Shown: piece by piece, positions 14,774-19,075 of the stretch
Layout: every line of letters begins with the position of its first letter
How positions within the stretch are numbered: position 1 is the stretch's first letter
Notes under the pieces: generated by a model
What the model was told of the DNA's origin: nothing
Seen by the model: only the letters and a program-made list of their open reading frames with translations
Databases searched by the model: none
DNA from: CAVSBT01 sp964609465
GTDB lineage: Bacteria > Chloroflexota > Dehalococcoidia > DSTF01 > JALHUB01
Length of the DNA stretch: 19,075 bases
Assembly: GCA_964609465.1 (NCBI GenBank)
Contig: CAZSSQ010000034.1
Location: 1 to 19,075 of the forward strand
Direction: 5' to 3'
Made by a program: the position numbers and the translations under genes

Positions 14774-15627
14774 CTGACACTCCCCACGGCCGCGAGTCCT
14801 CTGACCATATCGAAGAGCTCGCGAAACGCCTGCTGCCAGGACGGCATATAGGCCGCCAGGGTCTCGCCGCGGCAGTAGGCCTCGGCGATTCGCCTATCGA
14901 AGGGGATGCGCATGAGCACCGGTATCCCCTCCTGGGCGCAGTAGCCCTCCACACTCTCGTCGCCTGGCCCGTCGCGGTTAATGACCACGCCGCAGGGCAC
15001 GTTGATCTCCCTCGCCACCTCGACGGCTATTGTCAGGTCGTTCAGCCCGAAGGGGGTCGGCTCCGTGACAAGCAGACAGAAGTCGCTGCCCCGGACCGTC
15101 TCGACCACGGGGCACGACGTGCCGGGCGGCGCATCGAGGATGACGGTAGCTTGGGGGTTGGCCAGCTTCTTCACCGCGCGAATGACCGGCACTGCCATCG
15201 CTTCGCCGACGTTGAGCCGCCCGCCGACGAAACGGATTCCGCCGACATGCCCGCTCTCGACGACGCCTACCTCTCGCCCCACCTCGATGATCGCCTCTTC
15301 CGGGCAGACGTAGGAGCAGGCCCCGCAGCCGTGGCAAAGCTCGGGAAAGACCAGGACTGCCTTCCCCGCCACAGCGATCGCGTTGTAGGCGCAGACGTCA
15401 GAACAGAGCCCGCAATAGGTGCACTTCTCTTTGTCGACCACAGGCACCGGCACGATCACCGGCTGAGAGGAATCGATCTCCGGACGCAGAAGGATGTGGA
15501 CGTTGGGCTCCTCAACATCGCAGTCCAGGAGCTGCACGGCGCCCTGTCCCTCTACGGACAGGGCTAGGCTGGTGGCGACGAGCGTCTTGCCGGTGCCCCC
15601 CTTGCCGCTGGCGACGGACAGGATCAT
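14770..15627 (-). CDS. MinD-superfamily P-loop ATPase with inserted 2x[4Fe-4S] ferredoxin domain (first copy)
   Basis: 285 residues with the same architecture as its downstream neighbour. Walker A is ASGKGGTGKTLVATSLALS. Ferredoxin cysteines are C69, C72, C75, C79 (CTYCGLCSDVC) and C98, C101, C104, C108 (CHGCGACSYVC). Switch-type motifs ATVILDAPPGTSCPVVETV and VTEPTPFGLNDLTIAVEVA follow. GAGGAAG precedes ATG 15627. The pair of ferredoxin-ATPases beside NifX-like and DUF5320 genes is a recurrent arrangement in anaerobes. The copies differ enough to be old paralogues, not a recent duplication. Confidence 0.9.
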   Translation of the reverse strand: MILSVASGKGGTGKTLVATSLALSVEGQGAVQLLDCDVEEPNVHILLRPEIDSSQPVIVPVPVVDKEKCTYCGLCSDVCAYNAIAVAGKAVLVFPELCHGCGACSYVCPEEAIIEVGREVGVVESGHVGGIRFVGGRLNVGEAMAVPVIRAVKKLANPQATVILDAPPGTSCPVVETVRGSDFCLLVTEPTPFGLNDLTIAVEVAREINVPCGVVINRDGPGDESVEGYCAQEGIPVLMRIPFDRRIAEAYCRGETLAAYMPSWQQAFRELFDMVRGLAAVGSVS

Positions 15628-15671
15628 CAGCTATCTTCCTCAATCAGGACGATTGTATCTTTGCTTCTAGC

Positions 15672-16217
15672 CTATTGTCTGCGGCCGCCACCCATACCAC
15701 CGCCGCGGCCTCCGCCCATACCACCGCCGCGGCCTCCGCCCATACCACCGCCGCGGCCTCCGCCCATACCACCGCCGCGGCCTCCACCCATGCCTCCGCC
15801 CATACCGCCACGGCCTCCACCCATACCACCGCCCATACCGCCGCCCATGCCTCCTCTCATCCCTGCGCCCGGCCCGGTCGAGGCCTGAGGAGTGGGCTGA
15901 AGCTCTCCCCTCTTGTAGCTCTCTATCGCCTCACGGACGCTGCCGAAGGCGCCGACGAGCACCGGGATGCCGGCAGAGGAGAGCACCTGGAAGGCGTTGG
16001 GTCCGCAGTTTCCGGTGATGACGGCCTCAGCGCCCTTCTCGGCGATGAGCTGGGCGGCCTGGATGCCAGCGCCTCCTGGTGCCATGATGGCGGGGTTCTC
16101 GATCGCTTCAAACTCCATACTCTCGCTGTCGATGATGAGGAAGTATTGGCATCTGCCGAAGCGCGGGTCCACTTCGGCATCAAGGTCTGGCCCCGTTGAG
16201 GACAGCGCTAGCTTCAT
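15672..16217 (-). CDS. NifX-like protein with long Gly/Met/Arg repeat tail
   Basis: 181 residues. Residues 1-110 are a NifX/NifB-C domain: MKLALSSTGPDLDAEVDPRF then GRC, IENPAIMAPGGAGIQAAQLI and AEAVITGNCGPNAFQVLSSA. Residues from about 117 to the end are a low-complexity tail built of GGGMGGGRG units, coded by a 24-base tandem repeat. Methionine-rich Gly tails could bind soft metals such as Cu(I), or act as a flexible linker (inference). The repeat number may vary between strains. The gene starts 75 bases after the DUF5320 stop, with a strong hairpin between them. Confidence 0.85.
   Translation of the reverse strand: MKLALSSTGPDLDAEVDPRFGRCQYFLIIDSESMEFEAIENPAIMAPGGAGIQAAQLIAEKGAEAVITGNCGPNAFQVLSSAGIPVLVGAFGSVREAIESYKRGELQPTPQASTGPGAGMRGGMGGGMGGGMGGGRGGMGGGMGGGRGGGMGGGRGGGMGGGRGGGMGGGRGGGMGGGRRQ
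15693..15788. repeat. 24-base tandem repeat, four units, coding the Gly/Met/Arg tail
   Basis: Units at 15693-15716, 15717-15740 and 15741-15764 are identical; the fourth (15765-15788) differs by one base. They are followed up to about 15850 by degenerate 12- and 21-base relatives. Unit length is a multiple of three, so copy-number slippage keeps the frame. Confidence 0.9.
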
Positions 16218-16251
16218 CAGGACTGCCTCCGTGTTCTGGAATCGAAACGCC

Positions 16252-16284
16252 GGCCGGGGGGGATAGCTCGCTATCCCCCCGGCC
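16252..16284 (-). terminator. Strong intergenic hairpin between DUF5320 and NifX-like genes (attenuator or mRNA-stabilising)
   Basis: GGCCGGGGGG(G)ATAGC and its complement GCTATCCCCCCGGCC meet at a 2-4 base loop, giving about 14 bp with one bulged G. It begins 8 bases after the DUF5320 stop. On the transcribed strand it is followed by GGCGTTTCGATT, not a true U-run, so partial termination or 3'-end protection is likelier than full termination. Confidence 0.55.
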
Positions 16285-16292
16285 CCTTCGTT

Positions 16293-16694
16293 CTACTTCT
16301 CCTCAGCGCTGGTTTCCACTTCGTCGATTCGCTTCTTTATCTCCTCCAGGGCGCCCTCGAAGTACCTGGCCTGGTCCTTCAGGGCCGTCACCTCGTCCCC
16401 GGGATTGTAGCTCGGGGCATAGGCCGGGCCGTAGGCGGGGGCGTAGGGGCCGTAGGGCGCGCCCGACGGGTAGGCTCCCCAGCCGAAACCACGTCCCCAG
16501 CCGAAACCACGTCCCCCGCCGAAGCCGCGTCCCCAGCCGAAGCCACGCCCCCCGCCGAAGCCACGTCCTCTGCCGAAGCCGCGCCCGGGAACGGGGTTCA
16601 TGTTCCCGGACGTGGGGTAGCCGGCGCAGTAGCCTGCAGCCCGGCCGGTCATCGGCCCGAGTCCCTGGGGTCCTGTTCTGTCACCGAATGGCAT
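16293..16694 (-). CDS. DUF5320 family protein with RGFGxG repeats
   Basis: 133 residues. The N-terminus MPFGDRTGPQGLGPMTGRAA with GYCAGY after it is the DUF5320 signature. A central run of six RGFG(G/W/R)G units comes from an 18-base DNA repeat, followed by a Tyr/Pro-rich stretch (YGPYAPAYGPAYAPSY). The C-terminal coiled-coil-like helix (ALKDQARYFEGALEEIKKRI) is also typical. The function is unknown; the family is consistently found beside NifX-like proteins and MinD-ferredoxin ATPases. A good TAACGAGAGGAGG-type Shine-Dalgarno precedes the start. Confidence 0.85.
   Translation of the reverse strand: MPFGDRTGPQGLGPMTGRAAGYCAGYPTSGNMNPVPGRGFGRGRGFGGGRGFGWGRGFGGGRGFGWGRGFGWGAYPSGAPYGPYAPAYGPAYAPSYNPGDEVTALKDQARYFEGALEEIKKRIDEVETSAEEK
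16477..16584. repeat. 18-base tandem repeat, six units, coding RGFGxG
   Basis: Six consecutive 18-base units (16477-16494 through 16567-16584). The first two are identical (CCCCAGCCGAAACCACGT); the others differ by a few bases, mostly switching Trp and Gly codons. Copy-number change would keep the reading frame. Confidence 0.9.
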
Positions 16695-16713
16695 CTGAAT
16701 TTACCTCCTCTCG

Positions 16714-16965
16714 TTAGTCGTGTTCTTCAAACATCCTGTCTTGTACAGGGTCGTGCTGACGGATCCACTCCATCAGCATCGCCGCGTGCTCCTTCTCCTC
16801 GTCGCGGTTGTGCTCGAGGATCTTGCGCAGCGACTCGTCGCCCGTGGCGTCTATGCGCTCCTGATACCAATCGATCGCCTCCAGCTCCTCGCGCAGGGAG
16901 CGGCGCGCCCGCATCAGGTCGAGCGACTCCGGCTTGATCTTCTCGATCGGCTCACCGTAGCTCAT
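16714..16965 (-). CDS. EncFtn-like short ferritin-family protein
   Basis: 83 residues. The core EELEAIDWYQERIDATGDES and HNRDEEKEHAAMLMEWIR closely resemble encapsulated ferritin (EncFtn). Glu27, Glu57 and His60 align, without gaps, with the iron ligands Glu32, Glu62 and His65 of the Rhodospirillum rubrum protein (recalled). EncFtn forms ring-shaped decamers that oxidise Fe(II) inside encapsulin shells. Here the protein ends at MFEEHD with no obvious C-terminal encapsulin-targeting peptide, and no shell gene is in the window, so encapsulation is uncertain. An AAAGGGAG Shine-Dalgarno precedes ATG 16965. It sits between the small zinc ribbon (60-base gap) and DUF5320 (19-base gap). Confidence 0.8.
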   Translation of the reverse strand: MSYGEPIEKIKPESLDLMRARRSLREELEAIDWYQERIDATGDESLRKILEHNRDEEKEHAAMLMEWIRQHDPVQDRMFEEHD

Positions 16966-17025
16966 TCGCAGATCTCCCTTTCTGGTTCGCCATCGCTAGC
17001 ACTTGCACAGGCGGCGCCAGCCAGT

Positions 17026-17190
17026 TCAGCAGCGCTCGCCGCGCATCTGTGCCCCGCACTTGGGGCAGGAGAGGGAAGTGCAGGGCACGCCTCGCTTGTG
17101 AGGCTGAGTGTGACCGCACTGGGGGCAGCGACAGGTGATGGAGCCTCCCAGGCCGCGGCCCGGCCGGCTGTCTCTTCTGATAGGACGCAT
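17026..17190 (-). CDS. Small zinc-ribbon protein, 54 residues
   Basis: ATG 17190 has a strong GGGAGGTGAAGC leader. The protein begins MRPIRRDSRPGRGLGGS and then has CRCPQCGH (C20, C22, C25), HKRGVPCTSLSCPKCGAQM (C37, C42, C45) and ends in Cys54. Paired CxxC knuckles with the PHKxGVPC spacer are typical of a small zinc-ribbon or rubredoxin-like protein seen beside DUF5320/NifX clusters in anaerobes. It probably binds one metal ion. It fits neatly between the ferredoxin (18-base gap) and the EncFtn-like gene, and is short enough to be missed by ORF length cut-offs. Confidence 0.8.
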   Translation of the reverse strand: MRPIRRDSRPGRGLGGSITCRCPQCGHTQPHKRGVPCTSLSCPKCGAQMRGERC

Positions 17191-17208
17191 GCTTCACCTC
17201 CCTGCAGA

Positions 17209-17703
17209 TCAGGAACACCGCCCGCCCCGCCATCTGCGGCGGCGACCACGGCCGGGGCCGGGCACGGCGAGGTCCTGTCGGCCCGCCGCCCGTTCCAGCG
17301 AGCGACCTCGCCTGAACCAGCGGCGGGCCAGCCAAGCGAGAACATCGAGCGCGACAGGGCCAACGGCTCCCGCGGCCACCGCAACCGACTGCCGCCGTTC
17401 GAGGGCTGAGGGCGACGGCTGGACAACCTCCAGCGGTCGGGGTCGCGCCGGTACCCGCTCAGACCAGATGGTCGGTACCTTGATCACCGGCTCTCGCTCA
17501 GGCCTGGCAGGCAGCCGAGTCGCCGGTATTAGGTCTGCTTCCTGGATGGCGCCCTGCGGACATGCGCTGACGCAGATGCCGCAGCCGCTGCAAAGCTCCT
17601 GCCTTATCTCCGCCCTCTCCGCGTCGAGCACGATGGCCTCTTGCGGGCAAAGGTCCAAACAGACGCCACAGCCGGTGCAGCGCGCCTCGTCGATGGTGAT
17701 CAT
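17209..17703 (-). CDS. 2x[4Fe-4S] ferredoxin with C-terminal extension
   Basis: 164 residues. The N-terminal ferredoxin has C9, C12, C15, C19 (CTGCGVCLDLC) and C38, C41, C44, C48 (CSGCGICVSAC). From about residue 55 a Pro/Arg-rich linker leads to a hydrophobic stretch (SVAVAAGAVGPVALDVLAWL, about 105-125), which may be a membrane anchor, followed by an Arg-rich tail. Such membrane-tethered ferredoxins occur beside DUF134/NifX clusters in anaerobes; the electron partner is unknown. Its ATG overlaps the DUF134 stop as ATGA, implying coupled translation, and GGAGGTACCCC lies just upstream. Confidence 0.85.
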   Translation of the reverse strand: MITIDEARCTGCGVCLDLCPQEAIVLDAERAEIRQELCSGCGICVSACPQGAIQEADLIPATRLPARPEREPVIKVPTIWSERVPARPRPLEVVQPSPSALERRQSVAVAAGAVGPVALDVLAWLARRWFRRGRSLERAAGRQDLAVPGPGRGRRRRWRGGRCS

Positions 17704-18188
17704 GGGGTACCTCCTCGCCAGCCCGGGCCGCCACGGCCGCGTCGCCAGCCGCGGCTGGCGGCCGCATGCTGCGGGGGCATGATGGGAACTACGCTCGGGC
17801 TCTCACAACGGGGGCAGGCCAAGACCGGTCTTGCCGCGAGCGCTTCGAAGGGAACCGACCACACGTAACCATCGCGCCGACACTGGAACGACTGACTGGC
17901 GAGGGCGAAATTGCCGCCGTGGACGCGAAGGGCCTTCCCGTTCACGAGGACGTCGGCCACCTTCCGCCGAGCGGATTGAAGGACCCGGTGGAAGGTCGGC
18001 CGGGATATGCGCATCCTCTCCGCGCACTCCTCCTGGTCCAGGCCCTCCAGGTCTTTGAGGCGGACGGCCTCCGCTTCCTCCACGGTCAGTGCCACTTCTT
18101 CCAGACCTCGCAAGGGCACCCCCGCTGGCTTGAAGTAGGTGACTTGGGGGATGAGCCCCACCCGTCGCCACTTGATCGGTCTTGCCAT
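17700..18188 (-). CDS. DUF134 family DNA-binding protein, likely regulator of the metal/FeS cluster
   Basis: 162 residues. MARPIKWRRVGLIPQVTYFK and LRGLEEVALTVEEAEAVRLK are the DUF134 signature; LDQEECAERMRISRPTFHRV (about 50-70) is a helix-turn-helix of the sigma-70 region 4 type. The C-terminus has CRRDGYVWSVP and CPRCES cysteines that may bind zinc or FeS, then a Gly/Arg-rich tail. As first gene after a promoter whose -10 overlaps a dyad, it is a good candidate autoregulator that senses a metal or FeS state (inference). The family's ligand is unknown. It overlaps the ferredoxin gene by 4 bases. Confidence 0.88.
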   Translation of the reverse strand: MARPIKWRRVGLIPQVTYFKPAGVPLRGLEEVALTVEEAEAVRLKDLEGLDQEECAERMRISRPTFHRVLQSARRKVADVLVNGKALRVHGGNFALASQSFQCRRDGYVWSVPFEALAARPVLACPRCESPSVVPIMPPQHAAASRGWRRGRGGPGWRGGTP

Positions 18189-18200
18189 GGTGTACGCCTT

Positions 18201-18231
18201 TGGTGTTATGAACCTATGTCCATAAACACCA
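18201..18231. promoter_or_regulatory. Candidate operator: imperfect dyad overlapping the DUF134 promoter
   Basis: TGGTGTTATG (18201-18210) and CATAAACACCA (18221-18231) are inverted copies differing by one inserted base, and the inner bases (ATGAAC/GTCCAT) continue the symmetry. The dyad overlaps the -10 box and likely start point, the classic place for a repressor site. Confidence 0.6.
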
Positions 18232-18256
18232 TATCACTGATCTCCAGGCCCGTCAA
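18228..18256 (-). promoter_or_regulatory. Sigma-70-type promoter of the DUF134-led gene cluster
   Basis: On the minus strand TTGACG (18256-18251), a 17-base spacer and TATGGT (18233-18228) give a 5/6 and 4/6 match to consensus. The predicted transcript begins about 35 bases before ATG 18188. The 128-base gap 18189-18316 otherwise holds no gene or clear terminator. Confidence 0.7.
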
Positions 18257-18316
18257 GCGACTTTGGCGTGAATGACTAGTGGGGCTGTGCCTGAGGGATT
18301 GCTGGTGAGCCTTGGG

Positions 18317-18517
18317 TTACCGTCGGCGCCTCGTATCGATGCCGAGGAGGACGTACAGGGGGCAGAAGCCGCTGAGCCCTGTCAGCAGCGGGATCACGCC
18401 CACCACGGCCATGGCAATGCCGCCGGGCCCGCGGACCACTCCCAGGCCGACGCCTATGAGCACGCCGGCCGCAACCAGTCTGATCGCTCGGTCGATGCTG
18501 CCCTGGTTGACCTTCAT
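18317..18517 (-). CDS. DUF2892 (YgaP-type) small membrane protein
   Basis: 66 residues. The signature NQGSIDRAIRLVAAGVLIG is followed by a second hydrophobic segment AMAVVGVIPLLTGLSGFCPL then YVLLGIDT, giving two membrane helices as in the DUF2892 domain of YgaP. GGAGGTGCGGA precedes ATG 18517. The protein is often linked to rhodanese or sulfur-transfer functions; alone its role is unknown. The conserved Cys in GFCPLY is present. It lies 34 bases after the peroxiredoxin stop, so the two are probably co-transcribed. Confidence 0.85.
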   Translation of the reverse strand: MKVNQGSIDRAIRLVAAGVLIGVGLGVVRGPGGIAMAVVGVIPLLTGLSGFCPLYVLLGIDTRRRR

Positions 18518-18551
18518 TCCGCACCTCCTCGGCGTGATGAGCCAATGAAGC

Positions 18552-19075
18552 CTAGAGCGCCATGTCGGGCTTCCAGACCTGCCACACTTTGCCAGCCATT
18601 TTCAGGGTCTCCGTCTCCGGCGGCAAGGTAGGCTTCCCTGGCTGCCACCCGGAAGGCATGAGTTCACCGGTGGCCTGATGGTGCTGGAAAGCCTTCAATT
18701 GCCGTATGACCTCAGCCACGTTGCGGCCCACCGGTGGGGTAAGGATTTCCATGGCCTGGATCACTCCCTCTGGATCAATAAGGAAGCGGCCACGAACATC
18801 TACACCCTTCTCTTCATCATAGACTCCGTACAGAGTGCCGATCTTGCCTCCGGGGTCCGAAAGCATTGGATAAGGGACACCGCCCTCCACCATCTTGGAC
18901 AGCTCCACCTCTTGCCAGACCTTGTGGGAGAAATTGCTGTCTACGCTGACGGCGAGCACCTGCACCCCCAATTGTTGAAACTCCGGGTACTTGACGGCAA
19001 CTGCCGACAGCTCCGTCGGTCAGACACAGGTGAAATCAGCAGGGTAGAAGCACAGCATCACCCACTTGCCCCGAT
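18552..19075 (-). CDS. AhpC/Prx-family peroxiredoxin with in-frame UGA at the peroxidatic Cys: candidate selenoprotein (N-terminus outside window)
   Basis: Read from the window edge the frame gives RGKWVMLCFYPADFTCV, then TGA (19022-19020), then PTELSAVAVKYPEFQQLGVQ and on to the stop at 18552. The family motif is FTFVCPTEL, in which C is the peroxidatic cysteine; here that exact codon is UGA. Downstream marks are normal: VSVDSNFSHKVWQ, PYPMLSDPGGKIGTLYGV, RGRFLIDPEGVIQAMEI. The usual resolving-Cys motif VCPA near the end is replaced by LMPS (ELMPSGWQPGKPTL), so a one-site or thioredoxin-resolved mechanism is likely. A cysteine two residues before the UGA (TCVU) could form a selenenylsulfide. 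Starting at a TTG after the UGA would remove the active site. Peroxiredoxins with selenocysteine at this position are known in anaerobes. Confidence 0.85.
18990..19022 (-). promoter_or_regulatory. SECIS-like hairpin with UGA, peroxiredoxin gene
   Basis: Counting the U of UGA as 1, CGGC-AGUU-GCCG (positions 17-28; 19006-18995) has GU in its apical loop at 22-23. The stem extends below a U16-U29 mismatch with G15-C30, U14-A31 and C13-G33. An alternative pairing (GACGG 6-10 with CCGUC 26-30) competes, so the fold is less certain than the other two. Confidence 0.55.

Noticed and set aside
15661..15888. Plus-strand proline-rich open frame (PPPIPPPR repeats)
   Set aside because: It is the complement of the Gly/Met/Arg tail of the NifX-like gene.
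15693..16584. CRISPR-like array
   Set aside because: The 24- and 18-base repeats are directly adjacent with no spacers and lie inside conserved coding frames.
18552..18971. A 139-residue peroxiredoxin starting at TTG 18971
   Set aside because: It would lack the peroxidatic active site, and the frame upstream continues with the conserved FYPADFT and PTEL residues around the TGA.
5645..19075. UGA recoded genome-wide (for example as Trp or Gly)
   Set aside because: TGA ends etfA, the radical SAM gene, the first MinD-type gene and DUF134 at expected family lengths, and the three internal TGAs all fall at Cys positions.
1..19075. Integrated phage, transposon, att sites, rRNA or tRNA genes
   Set aside because: No transposase, integrase, terminal repeats, or RNA-gene-like sequence was seen on either strand by eye.

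Overview
The window is a dense, high-GC bacterial stretch, almost entirely coding, with most genes on the minus strand. Gene content suggests an anaerobic or microaerophilic, metal-handling bacterium: ferredoxin-containing ParA/MinD ATPases, NifX-like proteins, DUF5320 and DUF134 proteins, an electron-transfer flavoprotein, an FeS-flavoprotein of the dienoyl-CoA reductase family, and a chromate-type transporter. A Chloroflexota-like (for example Dehalococcoidia) or deltaproteobacterial-type host is possible, but this rests on gene content alone. No rRNA, tRNA, CRISPR array or insertion sequence was seen.

Layout. 1-1528 (+): 3' part of an error-prone DNA polymerase (DnaE2 type), whose coding sequence carries two tandem palindromic repeat units. 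1600-6082 (-): an operon read in the order C-GCAxxG-C-C protein, FMN/FeS/FAD oxidoreductase, EtfA, EtfB, with a recognisable promoter near 6159-6187. 6242-6517 (+, divergent): a broken organomercurial-lyase (MerB)-like gene with a strong ribosome binding site. 6518-18188 (-): a long same-strand series that begins with a DUF134 regulator at 18188 under a good promoter with an overlapping dyad. It continues through a ferredoxin, zinc ribbon, EncFtn-like ferritin, DUF5320, NifX-like protein, two ferredoxin-containing MinD ATPases, FmdB-like zinc ribbon, small unknown protein, second NifX-like protein, Mrp-type ATPase, DUF364 protein, radical SAM enzyme, DsbA-like protein, metallo-beta-lactamase-fold protein and methyltransferase, then (after a 163-base gap holding a gene remnant) a ChrA transporter. 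18317-19075 (-): a DUF2892 membrane protein downstream of a peroxiredoxin that is cut by the window edge.

Main discovery. Three reading frames (C-GCAxxG-C-C protein, MerB-like protein, peroxiredoxin) are each interrupted by a TGA exactly where their families carry a conserved or catalytic cysteine. Immediately after each TGA the mRNA can form a hairpin whose apical loop contains GU about 22-26 bases from the U of UGA, as expected for bacterial SECIS elements. UGA is also used as an ordinary stop in many genes here, so this is not a genome-wide code change. The simplest reading is a selenocysteine-using organism, with at least two intact selenoprotein genes and one decaying selenoprotein gene. 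A normal gene caller would truncate all three.

How the genes may work together (inference). The selenoprotein-oxidoreductase-Etf operon looks like an electron-transfer module. The DUF134-led cluster looks like a metal or metal-cofactor handling and storage module: ParA/Mrp ATPases, NifX-like carriers, Cys-rich zinc ribbons, a ferritin-like protein and a DUF364 'heavy-metal chelation' family protein. The peroxiredoxin, DsbA and ChrA proteins fit redox and metal stress.
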